Below, piece by piece: positions 9,126-17,973 of a stretch of 44,699 nt of DNA. The notes below the pieces were generated by a model that was given only the letters and a program-made list of their open reading frames with translations, was not told the origin of the DNA and did not search any database. Every line of letters starts with the position of its first letter. The stretch's first letter is position 1. A program made the position numbers and the translations under genes. Source of the DNA: Bacillota bacterium (GTDB lineage: Bacteria > Bacillota > Clostridia > Christensenellales > Aristaeellaceae); contig JAEZTL010000061.1 of assembly GCA_023421395.1 (NCBI GenBank), positions 1 to 44,699 of the forward strand, given 5' to 3'.

Positions 9126-9154
9126 TTGATTGCAGCGGACAAGTGTGTTAGACT
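9126..9154 (+). promoter_or_regulatory. Sigma-A promoter of the AraC-kinase-regulator operon
   Basis: TTGATT (9126-9131), a 17-base spacer and TAGACT (9149-9154) lie 35 bases before the GTG start of the AraC-type regulator. The three following genes overlap by 4 bases each and would be one transcript. Confidence 0.55.
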
Positions 9155-9188
9155 GGTTTTAAACCTTAACATTCGGGGAGGGCCGGGT

Positions 9189-10103
9189 GTGGACCGCTAC
9201 CAATACATCGAGGCGTACATCGAATACCTGTCCCGCCAGCACGGCCTGTCGATCGCCATCAAAGACTACGCGGGTTTCGCCGCGAAAGACCCGGACGTGG
9301 CGCTCAGTCTGGCCGGACACTGCATCCATCAGTCCGCCTACTGCCTGCACCTGAAAGGGCACGGCGCGCTGTGGGATCGATGTCAGGCCCAGAGCCGCGC
9401 GCTGGGGCGGCGCAGCCGTCGCGGCGGCTGCTTTGCGGGGATGTGTTACGCGGGCTTCAGCGAGCTGGTGCTGCCGGTCATGTACGAGGGCCGCGTAATC
9501 GCCGCGGTATGCGCCGGCGGGTTCGAGTTGGACGAGGCCGAGTCCCTCCGGCGGCGCAATGCATTGGCGCTTGCTTTCAGGCTCGATCGCGACATTCTGG
9601 AAGCGCGCTACGCCGATTCAATCACCGCGCCGCGGACCGATCTCGCCGCGTTCGAGGCCGCGGCGGGGATGCTGGCGGATTTTTGCCGCATGTACTACAC
9701 GGCGCTGGCTGGCGCGGGCGTGATTGATCCCAACGCCGCTCTGGTGGGGGACAGCTCACAGCTGGGCATTCTGACCAACGTGGTGGAGTACGTGCACCTG
9801 CACTTTGATCAGGACATCCGCCTTCGAGACATTGCCCGCTTCTGCGGCTGCAGCGAGTCCTACATAAGCCACCTGTTCAACCGGCACATGCACGTCAATC
9901 TGAGCCAGTTCGTCAACCAGGTTCGGGTGGCGCGCGCTCGGCGCATGCTGGCCGAGGGCGCGGGCGTGATCAGGACCGCCGGCGCCGTTGGGTTTTCCGA
10001 CCCGAATTACTTCTCCAGCGTGTTCAGGCGGATCACCGGGTTGACGCCCACCGGGTATGCGCGATCCCTTCGCGCGCCGGGCGGAGAGGGGGCCTTGACG
10101 TGA
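9189..10103 (+). CDS. PocR-domain AraC-family transcriptional regulator
   Basis: A 304-residue regulator. Residues 1-110 match a PocR sensory domain: a Cys/His-rich motif HCIHQSAYCLHLKG followed by a second Cys in DRCQAQ, then GMCYAGFSELVLPVMYEG and a final glycine-rich strand. PocR domains bind small diols or other carbohydrate-derived ligands in the founding propanediol system. The C-terminal 100 residues are a double helix-turn-helix of the AraC family (LRDIARFCGCSESYISHLFNR and AGAVGFSDPNYFSSVFRR). The GTG start at 9189 follows GGGGAGG at a spacing of 7; upstream in-frame codons overlap the divergent FAD gene and its leader. The stop overlaps the next start (GTGA). Confidence 0.8.
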   Translation: MDRYQYIEAYIEYLSRQHGLSIAIKDYAGFAAKDPDVALSLAGHCIHQSAYCLHLKGHGALWDRCQAQSRALGRRSRRGGCFAGMCYAGFSELVLPVMYEGRVIAAVCAGGFELDEAESLRRRNALALAFRLDRDILEARYADSITAPRTDLAAFEAAAGMLADFCRMYYTALAGAGVIDPNAALVGDSSQLGILTNVVEYVHLHFDQDIRLRDIARFCGCSESYISHLFNRHMHVNLSQFVNQVRVARARRMLAEGAGVIRTAGAVGFSDPNYFSSVFRRITGLTPTGYARSLRAPGGEGALT

Positions 10104-11920
10104 AGCGAATCAGGCGTCTCTCCGTCAGCGTGTTTTTGATCATTCTGGCCCTTTTAATCGTTCCCTTCGCCGCGGTGCTCTGGTATGTCCGCGCGGACAT
10201 GGAGGGCATGCTGCGCGACGAAATCAGCCTGAAGGTCGTGCAGAACCTGCAAAAGAGCGAAGTGGGCATCAACCAGCTGATAGGGCGCATGGCCACCATC
10301 TCGAATGTCTTTTACTGGGACGACGCGCTGACGGAGGCCTTCACAGACCCCGCCCGTTCCTATTATGAGCGATATACCGCCTTCAATCGCGTCATCCGCA
10401 ACATCGCGATGCAGAACCTCTACGAATACGCCGATGTGACCGAGGACAGCGGCGAAAAGATCAAGATCACCTTCTTCGACCAGAGCGGCCGCATCTACAG
10501 CAGCTGGAGCCGCAACTATCAGGACTACAGCTACCTTGCACGGCAGGATCTGGTGGTGGAGAGCCGCTCCGCCAACGGCTTCATGCGCTGGTCGATGAAC
10601 GCGCTGGGCTACGAGCCCGGCGGCGCGGAGGCGAAGCGGGATCAGATCGCGCTGGCGCGGGTGGTGGCGCTGGACAGCCTGATGGGCCGGGCGATCGGAA
10701 CACTGCTCATCAGTGTGGATCAGCGCCAGGTTGCCGGGATTCTGGACGGCTACAAATACTCGGCGGACGATTTGGTGTTCGCGGCGTCTGGCGAAAAGGG
10801 GCTGCTCTTTTCGGACGCGGAGGGTGTGGAACAGGCGTTCTTCGAGCGGCAGATCAGGCGGTTTTCCGACTTGGGCGATGGCAACGCCGTGGTGGAGCTG
10901 AATGGCCGCAAGTACCTTTTGACCTTTTATACCGTGAACCGGTCGGGCATGATCTCCAAGGGGGAACTGAAGATCTTCTACATGACCGACTACCAACGGC
11001 TGGACGCGGAGATCGCCGCGCTGATGCAGCGCACCAACATGCTGTGCGTCGCCTTCGCGCTGATGGCGATCCTGATCTCCGCGCTCATCAGCGCGCTTAT
11101 CGCGCGGCCGATGCGCCTTCTGTCCGCCCATATGGCGCGCTACCGGGTGGGCGGTGAGCCGGTAATGCTGGGTGCGGGCCGCCGCGACGAGATCGGCGAA
11201 ATCTATACGGCCTACTACAACATGTCCGCCCAGATCCGGGACCTGTTCGAGCGGCTGCAGATGGAGCAGGTCACCAAGGAAAAATACTACTACGAGTCGC
11301 TCCGCTCCCGCATGTCTCCCCACTTCCTGTTCAACACCCTCAACACCATCCGCTGGATGGCGATGATCCGGGGCGCGGACAACATCCGGGAGTCCATCGA
11401 CGCGCTGGCGGGCATCCTGACCTACAGCCTGGACGCGGAGGGGGAGATGGTATTGCTCTCGCAAGAACTGGATGTGGTCAGCGCCTACTGCCTGATTCAG
11501 AACATCCGGTTCGGCAACGCCTGCAAGCTGATCCTGGATGTGCCCGAGGCGGTGCGTGGGCTTTCCATCGTCAAGTTTATCCTGCAGCCGGCGGTGGAGA
11601 ACTGCTTCAAGTACGCGGTGGGGCAGGGGCGTGCCGGCGGCGTCATCCGCGTCGCCGCGCGCACATCGGGCAGCGAGCTCATCATCCGCGTGGAGGACGA
11701 CGGGGGCGGCTTTTCCGAGGAAAGCCTCCGGGCGTTCGAGGCGCGCCGGGACCGGGGCAACGTCGCAGCCTCCTCGTCCAAGGGCATCGGCCTCAGGATC
11801 GTCGACGAACGGATCAGGGTGGCCTTTGGCGACGGGTACGGCATCGAGCTGAGAAACGACGACGGCGCGCAGGTCTGGTATCGCCTGCCTGTGATCCGTC
11901 GGGAGGGGGATGCGCCGTGA
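10100..11920 (+). CDS. YesM-type sensor histidine kinase
   Basis: A 606-residue membrane kinase. There is a membrane helix at residues 9-29, a large extracytoplasmic sensing region to about 310, a second helix (residues 312-335) and a HAMP linker. The His_kinase domain has the phosphoacceptor in SPHFLFNTLN (His408), and the HATPase carries an N-box (QPAVENCFKYA), a G-box (VEDDGGGFS) and GIGLRIVDER. This layout is that of YesM/LytS-type kinases that sense extracellular oligosaccharides. It begins with GTG inside the stop of the PocR-AraC gene and overlaps the response regulator by four bases, so all three are co-translated. The probable target is the sugar transporter and FAD genes next door (inference). 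Confidence 0.9.
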   Translation: MKRIRRLSVSVFLIILALLIVPFAAVLWYVRADMEGMLRDEISLKVVQNLQKSEVGINQLIGRMATISNVFYWDDALTEAFTDPARSYYERYTAFNRVIRNIAMQNLYEYADVTEDSGEKIKITFFDQSGRIYSSWSRNYQDYSYLARQDLVVESRSANGFMRWSMNALGYEPGGAEAKRDQIALARVVALDSLMGRAIGTLLISVDQRQVAGILDGYKYSADDLVFAASGEKGLLFSDAEGVEQAFFERQIRRFSDLGDGNAVVELNGRKYLLTFYTVNRSGMISKGELKIFYMTDYQRLDAEIAALMQRTNMLCVAFALMAILISALISALIARPMRLLSAHMARYRVGGEPVMLGAGRRDEIGEIYTAYYNMSAQIRDLFERLQMEQVTKEKYYYESLRSRMSPHFLFNTLNTIRWMAMIRGADNIRESIDALAGILTYSLDAEGEMVLLSQELDVVSAYCLIQNIRFGNACKLILDVPEAVRGLSIVKFILQPAVENCFKYAVGQGRAGGVIRVAARTSGSELIIRVEDDGGGFSEESLRAFEARRDRGNVAASSSKGIGLRIVDERIRVAFGDGYGIELRNDDGAQVWYRLPVIRREGDAP

Positions 11921-13536
11921 AGCGGGTCATGATCGTGGACGACGAGTTTCTGGTGCGCATCGGCATCAAGTCCATGCTCCCCTGGGAGGAGAACGGCTTT
12001 CGGGTGGTGGAGGAGGCGGTGAGCGGTCAGGACGCGCTGGCAAAGATTCCCGCGTGCCAGCCGCATATCGTCCTGACGGACCTTGTGATGGAGCCGATGG
12101 ACGGGCTTGAGCTGATCGAGCGGTGCCGGGCGCTGTACCCGGACATTCAGTTCGTCGTCCTGAGCAACTACAACGATTTTGACAAGGTCAAGACCGCCAT
12201 GAAGCTGGGGGCGCGGGACTTCTTCTTCAAACTTACGGCCAACCCCGGAGAACTCCTCGAGCTTCTGCGCGCGCTGGCACGGGAGATCGACGAGCACAGG
12301 CTTTCGGAGCGGGAGGCAGAGCAGCTGATCAGCCGCAACGCGGGCGCGATCCGCAAACGGCTTCTGCGGGTCATGCTGGAGGGGGCGTACGCCGACGAAG
12401 CGGAGCTTTTGCGGGAACTCGATATGATCGACGTGGGATGCGACCTGTCAAAGCCCTACTGCCTGGTACGACTGCAGCTGGCGGATGTGGAGCTTCTCAG
12501 CGCGGACCGGGGGTCGGGCCTTCTCAACCAGTCGCTGGAGAGCATGGTGCAGCAGGCGTTTTCCGAAGGCAACAGGATGCAGACATTCCGCATGGATGGC
12601 GGCGCGTGCCTTGCGGTGGTCAACCAGCACCCCGGGGAGTCCGCGTGCCAGCTCGTGCGCGTACTCAGCGAGCAGTTTTTGAAGCTGGACGCCTGCACGG
12701 TGCAGTACATGGGGATGCGGGTCATGGGCGCGCTGTCCAGCGTGCAGCCGGGGCTGAAGGAGTTTCCAAAGGCCGCGGCCGAGTGCGAAGCGCTGATGGG
12801 GCGCTGCTACCTCATGCGGCAAAACCGCCTCATGGCGCCGGACGGGGCGCGGGTTATGGCCGCGCCGCTGGTCTGGCCGGAGCGCTGGCCGGTGCAGGAC
12901 TGGCAGTCCCACCTGTCCGCCTTCCAGTTTGACGTCGCCGCCCAGTACCTGGACGGGCTGTTCGGCAGCCTCTACGCGCTCCGGGATGTGGCCCCGGACT
13001 CGGTGCGGGAGGGGCTTCTCGAACTCTACCGTGCGCTCAAGTCCGACAGCCAGTCGAAAGGTTTGACAGCGGACGAGCTGACCGATGCGCGCGGGCTGAC
13101 CCTTTACCACGCGATCCTGAAGAGCGACCTTCTGACCACCGCCGAGCGCAGCTTCCGCGAGGTGCTGGCGCGCTACCGGGAGGAATGCCAGAAGGTGGAA
13201 GGCCGCAGGCTCAAGCGCGAAATCGCGCAGGCGGTGGCCCACGTGCGCAGAAATCTCTCCGGCGAGCTGAACATCGCCACCTCCGCCGCGCTGGCCCACA
13301 TGAGCGAGAGCTATTTCTCGCGGCTTTTCAAAAGCGAGATGGGCGTGGGCTTTGTGGAATTCGTCAACGGCGCGCGCATCGAAAAGGCCAAAGAGCTGCT
13401 GGCGCGCACGGATCTTCGCATCGGCGAGATCGCGCAGGCCGTCGGCATGGACAACCCCAACTACTTCAGCATCCTGTTCCGCAAGCAGGCGGGCATGTCG
13501 CCGGGCGAATACCGCGCAAAGCGCGTCCGAGGATAG
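11917..13536 (+). CDS. YesN-type response regulator with AraC DNA-binding domain
   Basis: A 539-residue response regulator. The receiver domain (residues 1-115) has the acidic pair DD at 8-9, phosphoacceptor Asp55 in LTDLVMEPMDG, a switch Ser in LSNYNDF and Lys105 in FFFKLT; the KLT variant instead of KP is common in YesN proteins. A long helical middle follows. The C-terminal AraC-type double helix-turn-helix has LAHMSESYFSRLFK and IAQAVGMDNPNYFSILFRK. The GTG start overlaps the kinase stop. Its stop lies only two bases from the stop of the convergent FAD oxidoreductase gene, so both transcripts must run into each other. Confidence 0.9.
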   Translation: MKRVMIVDDEFLVRIGIKSMLPWEENGFRVVEEAVSGQDALAKIPACQPHIVLTDLVMEPMDGLELIERCRALYPDIQFVVLSNYNDFDKVKTAMKLGARDFFFKLTANPGELLELLRALAREIDEHRLSEREAEQLISRNAGAIRKRLLRVMLEGAYADEAELLRELDMIDVGCDLSKPYCLVRLQLADVELLSADRGSGLLNQSLESMVQQAFSEGNRMQTFRMDGGACLAVVNQHPGESACQLVRVLSEQFLKLDACTVQYMGMRVMGALSSVQPGLKEFPKAAAECEALMGRCYLMRQNRLMAPDGARVMAAPLVWPERWPVQDWQSHLSAFQFDVAAQYLDGLFGSLYALRDVAPDSVREGLLELYRALKSDSQSKGLTADELTDARGLTLYHAILKSDLLTTAERSFREVLARYREECQKVEGRRLKREIAQAVAHVRRNLSGELNIATSAALAHMSESYFSRLFKSEMGVGFVEFVNGARIEKAKELLARTDLRIGEIAQAVGMDNPNYFSILFRKQAGMSPGEYRAKRVRG

Positions 13537-13538
13537 CC

Positions 13539-15356
13539 TCAGTAAAGCCGTACCTCGAAAACCCGCGCGTCTCCCGCGCCGTGGGTAGCGGTCACGGTCA
13601 AATCCACCCGGTCGACGGCCACGGGCTCGGATAGATCGATTGCGTTCAGCCGCTGGTGATTGCCGGTCACCGCTTTTTCGTAAACCGTCTGCCCGCCCCG
13701 GTATGCCCTTAGCCGGTAGTCCCGCACCAGTTCCTCCGGCATGCCCTTCACCTGGCGTTCGCGCACCTTTTTGGTGATGGAAGGCACGATCTCGCGGGAG
13801 AGGTTTGGATCGAAGGTCAGCCGGACCTGCCTGAGCGTCCTTTCCTCCGGAAGCGAAAGCGTCAGTGTCTCTCCGCCCGGACGGATACCGTCGGAGACCC
13901 AGAGATTCGAACATTCGCCCACCCGGCGATTTACGCCGCTTAAGACGTTTTCCGGTTCATCGCCCGGCCGGAAGCTGGTGGCCCGGACGGCGGCGGCGCG
14001 CGCAAGGTCCGCGGGGTCCTCGTTTTTGAAGCCGGGAATGTGGCAGTCGTCCTTAAGGAGCGTCTGCTGCAGTTCGAAAATGTGCCGGCCTACGTCCCGG
14101 GGCAAAATCTTCTTTTCCGCGGCCATCGCCGCCGCGGTGCCTGCCGCCTGACCGCCCACCGCACAGGTGCCCATCACGCGCACGCTGCCCAGCGCCATCT
14201 TGCTGACGGAGATGTCGCGCCCCACCATCATCAGGTTCTCCACGTTTCTGGAGCAGTAGCAGCGGTAGGGGATCGAGTAGCAGCCGGGGAAATTGAGGTA
14301 TCTGACCGGAGGCCCCTTGTGGAAGAGGCCCATCGGCGGGTGCTCATCCATCGGCCAGCCGCCGTAGGCCACCGCATCCTCAAAGACCCGGTTGCCGCTC
14401 ACATCCTGCTCCCGGAGCATATAGTCGCCCACCAGGCGACGGCTCTCGCGGATGCCGGGCACGGAGCCGACCCAGCTGAGCGCGTAGTTCTCCGCGCCGT
14501 GATCGCCGCCGTTTTTGATGTGGTCCCAGATTCCGTAGACGCATTTGTAGAGTTCCTCGGTCAGGGTCTCCGTGTCCTTGATGATGTCCTGGCTGGTGCC
14601 GCCCAGCTCAATCCACCAGTAACCGGAGTCGGCGTTATACTCCTCGGTCACGCCGTTCTCACCGTGCGGGATCGTCATGTTGCCGTGGCCGCGATACTTC
14701 AGGTCCTCCTCGGTGAAGGTTAAGGCCCAGAAGGGTTTTTCAAAGGGTACCGGTTCGCCCTTATCCTCGGCGATGAAGAGCAGCGTATTGCCCATGGTGG
14801 TCCGATTGGGCTCGTCCGGCGCGTTGGGTTCGCCAAACTCCGCCTTGCCTTCGCTGCCAATGCGGTACTCCGCGCCGGCGAGAAACCCCAGCGTACCGTT
14901 GCCGGTGGCGTCCACGTACACCGACGCGTCGAAGGCGTAGGTGGTCTCGGTGGTGGCCTGGCGGCATACGACCCCTGTGATCCGGCCGCCTTCCATTTGA
15001 ACCTCATCCAGCGTGGTGTTGAGGTAGAGCGTCAGGTTCTCTTGGAAGCGCGCCTTTTCCCAGAGTACGCTGTCCCAGATTGAAAACGAATGGTAAGGAT
15101 TGCGGTGCTTGTTCTCAAGAAGCAGCTCCATCAGGATGCCGGTCTCGATCATGTCCGCCTTCCCGTTGTGGCAGTTCGCGCCGGTGACATGCATGCGCAT
15201 TTCGCTGGAGCCGTTGCCACCCAGCACCGGGCGGGACTGGATCAGCGCGGTTCTGGCGCCGTGGCGCGCCGCCGCGATCGCCGCCGAAAGGCCCGACATG
15301 CCGCCGCCGGCTACCAGTACGTCGCAATGAACCGAATGGGCTCGGACGATTTCCAT
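13539..15356 (-). CDS. FAD-dependent oxidoreductase with C-terminal beta-sandwich-like region (paralogue 2)
   Basis: A 605-residue paralogue of the 7060-8919 protein with the same landmarks in the same order: VLVAGGGMSGLSAAIAAARHG for FAD, GGNGSSEMRMH, YVDATGNGTLG, RIGSEGKAEFGEPNAPDEPN, a shared GYWWIELGG motif and MMVGRDISVSKMALGSVRVMGT. The C-terminal region again ends in VFEVRLY. The start at 15356 is set by GGAGGAGAAAACC; the longer open frame upstream has no ribosome binding site. It is divergent from the sugar ABC operon across a 290-base regulatory gap. Two diverged copies bracketing one regulatory operon suggest action on related but different substrates (inference). Confidence 0.83.
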   Translation of the reverse strand: MEIVRAHSVHCDVLVAGGGMSGLSAAIAAARHGARTALIQSRPVLGGNGSSEMRMHVTGANCHNGKADMIETGILMELLLENKHRNPYHSFSIWDSVLWEKARFQENLTLYLNTTLDEVQMEGGRITGVVCRQATTETTYAFDASVYVDATGNGTLGFLAGAEYRIGSEGKAEFGEPNAPDEPNRTTMGNTLLFIAEDKGEPVPFEKPFWALTFTEEDLKYRGHGNMTIPHGENGVTEEYNADSGYWWIELGGTSQDIIKDTETLTEELYKCVYGIWDHIKNGGDHGAENYALSWVGSVPGIRESRRLVGDYMLREQDVSGNRVFEDAVAYGGWPMDEHPPMGLFHKGPPVRYLNFPGCYSIPYRCYCSRNVENLMMVGRDISVSKMALGSVRVMGTCAVGGQAAGTAAAMAAEKKILPRDVGRHIFELQQTLLKDDCHIPGFKNEDPADLARAAAVRATSFRPGDEPENVLSGVNRRVGECSNLWVSDGIRPGGETLTLSLPEERTLRQVRLTFDPNLSREIVPSITKKVRERQVKGMPEELVRDYRLRAYRGGQTVYEKAVTGNHQRLNAIDLSEPVAVDRVDLTVTATHGAGDARVFEVRLY

Positions 15357-15441
15357 GGTTTTCTCCTCCTTCTTGCCGCCGAGCCCATTGTACGGGCTGA
15401 CCGAGCGCGCCGCCTTGAAAATTCTGCACGGGGCCTTTGAA

Positions 15442-15462
15442 ATTTCGCAAAACAGGCGAAAT
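15442..15462. promoter_or_regulatory. Inverted repeat in the FAD2/ABC divergent gap
   Basis: Perfect 7-base arms ATTTCGC and GCGAAAT flank a 7-base spacer, immediately downstream (minus strand) of a TTGACA at 15462-15467. The -10 expected for that hexamer is poor (AATTTC), which would fit an activator-dependent promoter for the FAD oxidoreductase. Candidate binding site for PocR-AraC, YesN or a local repressor; this is inference. Confidence 0.35.
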
Positions 15463-15570
15463 GTCAAAACCGGAATAGAAAAGACAAAATCCTTCTATTC
15501 GCCGCGCGGCTGCGGGGCGCGGTGGGGACATGGGGGGTGGGCAAACCCCAAAACAGGACAAAATGCAAAC

Positions 15571-15599
15571 TTTACTTTTGATATTTTGGTTGATATGCT
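15571..15599 (+). promoter_or_regulatory. Sigma-A promoter of the sugar ABC operon
   Basis: TTTACT (15571-15576) and TATGCT (15594-15599) are separated by 17 bases, 46 bases before the binding-protein start. The surrounding stretch is much more AT-rich than the flanking genes. Confidence 0.6.
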
Positions 15600-15645
15600 T
15601 GAAACAGCGGCCGGGTATGGCCAATAAAGCGAGGAGGTTTCTTTC

Positions 15646-16962
15646 ATGACCAGAAGAATGTTCGCCCTGACGCTCGCGCTCGTCCTTGCGCTGGGCGCGC
15701 TGCCTGTCATCGCCCGCGCAGACGAACCGGTCGTGATCAAGTTCTGGGGCGGCGTGCCCGCGGAGTATGGGCCGAGCCAAGTGGTCGAGCGGTTCAACGA
15801 GGAGTTCAAGGACAAGGGCATTCAGGCCGAGTACGTGCGCTACGTCAACGACTCGACCGGCAACATGAAGCTGGAAACCACACTCCTCGCGGGCGGCGAG
15901 ATCGACGTCTACATGACCTACTCGCTGACCAATCTGGTCAAGCGCGGCGAGGGCGGCATGGCGGTGGAACTGTCCCAGCAGCTGACCGACGCCGGGTTCG
16001 ACATGGTTGCCGAACAGGGCGAATTGACCAAGCCCTTCATTTTTGACGGCGGCAAGATCTACGGCATTCCCACCAAGTTTGAAAACTATTTCATCCTTGC
16101 CAACGTTGATATGTTCAAGGAGGCGGGCATCGAGCTTCCCCTCGGCGGATGGACCTATGACCAGTTCCGCGAAACCGCCCAGAAGCTGACCCACGGTGAG
16201 GGCCAGGACAAGGTGTATGGCATGTTCTGGAACAGCGAACAGGAGATCTTCCGGCCCTCGATGATCGCGCAGACAATTCTGGGCAACGACTACTACTACA
16301 CCGACGGCGGCAAGGCCACCAACTTCGACAACGAGGAGTTCATCGCCATCAACCAGATGATCCAGGACATGATGTATAAGGATGGTTCCACCATCACCCA
16401 CACCGACGACGTGACCCAACAGCTCACCGTGGAGAGCACCTTCCTGGCGGGCAAAACCGCGATGTCATTGGGCGTGTGGACGATCCGCTCCATCAAGGAC
16501 CTTGAGAAATTCCCGCACGATTTCAAGACGGCCTACCTGCCGGTTCCGGTGCGCGATCCCGCGCTGGCCAAGTACACCGTCAGCGACATGACCGTGGGCG
16601 ACTACATCTGCATGAGCGCCGACACCAAGCACCCCAAGGAGGCGCTGGAGTTCATGCTGTGGTACAGCCGGGGCGGCATGGTGGAGGGGACCCCTTACGG
16701 CCGCGTGCCGCTCAACAAAGCCGTCCCCAATGAAGTCAAACTGGAAGCCTATATGAAGAACGGCGAGGGCATTCTGGACGAGGAATCTGTCAAGAGCTTC
16801 CTGGATATCCCGGACAACCTGCCCGTCAACACCATCACCACCAAGATGGCAGAGATCCAGAAGGTCTTCAACGAAGGGCTCGAGAGGATCTACACCAACA
16901 GCGCCGACGCGGCAACCGCGCTCAAGGAAGCCAAAGAGCAGGCCGACGGATTCCTGAAATAA
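15646..16962 (+). CDS. Extracellular sugar-binding protein of a CUT1 ABC transporter
   Basis: A 438-residue solute-binding protein of the type that captures sugars or oligosaccharides for MalFG/UgpAE-like permeases. The N-terminus is an export signal (basic MTRRM, hydrophobic core, A-R-A before DEP) without a lipobox cysteine. That is unusual for a Gram-positive binding protein, which is normally a lipoprotein. The family features KFWGGVPAEYGPSQVVERFN and LLAGGEIDVYM fit extracellular solute-binding family 1. It is the first gene of an operon with two permeases; GAGGAGGT precedes the start. Expression is probably controlled by the YesM/YesN pair upstream. The substrate is unknown. Confidence 0.88.
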   Translation: MTRRMFALTLALVLALGALPVIARADEPVVIKFWGGVPAEYGPSQVVERFNEEFKDKGIQAEYVRYVNDSTGNMKLETTLLAGGEIDVYMTYSLTNLVKRGEGGMAVELSQQLTDAGFDMVAEQGELTKPFIFDGGKIYGIPTKFENYFILANVDMFKEAGIELPLGGWTYDQFRETAQKLTHGEGQDKVYGMFWNSEQEIFRPSMIAQTILGNDYYYTDGGKATNFDNEEFIAINQMIQDMMYKDGSTITHTDDVTQQLTVESTFLAGKTAMSLGVWTIRSIKDLEKFPHDFKTAYLPVPVRDPALAKYTVSDMTVGDYICMSADTKHPKEALEFMLWYSRGGMVEGTPYGRVPLNKAVPNEVKLEAYMKNGEGILDEESVKSFLDIPDNLPVNTITTKMAEIQKVFNEGLERIYTNSADAATALKEAKEQADGFLK

Positions 16963-16983
16963 CAGGAAGCATTTTCCCGGCGA

Positions 16984-17014
16984 CGGCGCGGGCGGCCGCG
17001 GGCCGCCCGCGCCG
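16984..17014 (+). other. GC stem-loop between binding-protein and permease genes
   Basis: A perfect 14-base stem with a 3-base GCG loop lies 21 bases after the binding-protein stop and 45 bases before the permease. No T-run follows. Such intercistronic hairpins typically protect the upstream message from 3' decay or reduce read-through, giving more binding protein than permease (inference). Confidence 0.5.
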
Positions 17015-17059
17015 CAGGTTTATGGGTGGACAAGATAAATCCTCGACGAGGTGGGCGCA

Positions 17060-17959
17060 TTGAGAAAAGGACTTTCAAAACAGGCGCGGATCGATCTGAC
17101 TGGGTATGCGTTTATCGCGCCCAATCTCCTGGGGATGCTGGTGTTCATCCTGTTCCCGCTCCTTTTTTCGCTCTATATCAGCTTTACCGACTGGGAGTTC
17201 ACCAAGGGTATTGGAAACTGGACGTTTAACGCGGGCGCGAACTACGCGGAAATGTGGTCGGACCGCTGGTTTGTGGACTCATTAAAAAATACGCTGATCT
17301 ACGCCTTCAGCGTGGTGCCGGCGACGGTGTTCCTGGCGCTGGTGTTGGCGGTCGTCATCGATAAATTCTGCTGGGGCAAGACGCCGCTGAAGTTGGCGAT
17401 GTTCATGCCGTACATTTCCAACATCGTCGCGGTGGCGATCGTATGGGTGATGATGTACTCGCCCTGGGGGCCGTTCACCCAGCTGATGCAGGCGTTGGGG
17501 TGGAAAGACCCGCCAAAATGGTTGGGTGATTACTCCTGGGCGCTGCCCGCGGTGATCCTGATGTCGATCTGGTCTGGCGTGGGGTATTCGATCATGATCT
17601 ATACCTCGTCCATCCAGGGCCTCCCGCAGGACGTGTACGAGGCCGCGGATGTGGACGGCGCCAGCGAGCTCACCAAGTTCTTCCGGATCACCGTGCCCGG
17701 CCTTTCACCGACCACGTTCTTCCTGGTAATCACCACGCTGATCACTTCGTTCCAGGTGTTCGCACCGATCCAGATCATGACGCGGGGCGGCCCCGGCACC
17801 TCCACGCATGTACTGGTCTACTACATCTATACCGCCGCGTTCACCTTCTACCGAATGGGGTATGCTTCGGCAATTTCCTGGGTGCTGTTCATCATTCTGC
17901 TGATCATTACGCTTGTGCAGTGGCGCGGTCAGCAGAAGTGGGTCAGCTACAACGCGTGA
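17060..17959 (+). CDS. Sugar ABC transporter permease, UgpA/MalF type
   Basis: A membrane protein of about 299 residues with six predicted helices. It carries the binding-protein-dependent transport EAA loop EAADVDGASELTKFFRITVP, which docks onto the ATPase. The first helix (YAFIAPNLLGMLVFILFPL) is typical for the UgpA/MalF branch. An in-frame GTG at 17051 is possible, but TTG 17060 has GAGGTG at a spacing of 6, which I prefer. The next permease starts 15 bases after its stop. No ATPase gene lies in the operon, so a shared MsmK/UgpC-type ATPase elsewhere is expected. Confidence 0.9.
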   Translation: MRKGLSKQARIDLTGYAFIAPNLLGMLVFILFPLLFSLYISFTDWEFTKGIGNWTFNAGANYAEMWSDRWFVDSLKNTLIYAFSVVPATVFLALVLAVVIDKFCWGKTPLKLAMFMPYISNIVAVAIVWVMMYSPWGPFTQLMQALGWKDPPKWLGDYSWALPAVILMSIWSGVGYSIMIYTSSIQGLPQDVYEAADVDGASELTKFFRITVPGLSPTTFFLVITTLITSFQVFAPIQIMTRGGPGTSTHVLVYYIYTAAFTFYRMGYASAISWVLFIILLIITLVQWRGQQKWVSYNA

Positions 17960-17973
17960 GAGGAGGGCGAACG

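Noticed and set aside
7867..9129. 420-codon plus-strand open frame
   Set aside because: It is the mirror of the FAD oxidoreductase gene, which has clear domains and a good ribosome site.
10154..11464. 436-codon minus-strand open frame
   Set aside because: Antisense to the YesM-type kinase; His/Val/Asp-rich shadow composition, no domains.
12448..13914. 488-codon minus-strand open frame
   Set aside because: Antisense to the YesN-type regulator; it runs through the stop-to-stop junction and has no motif.
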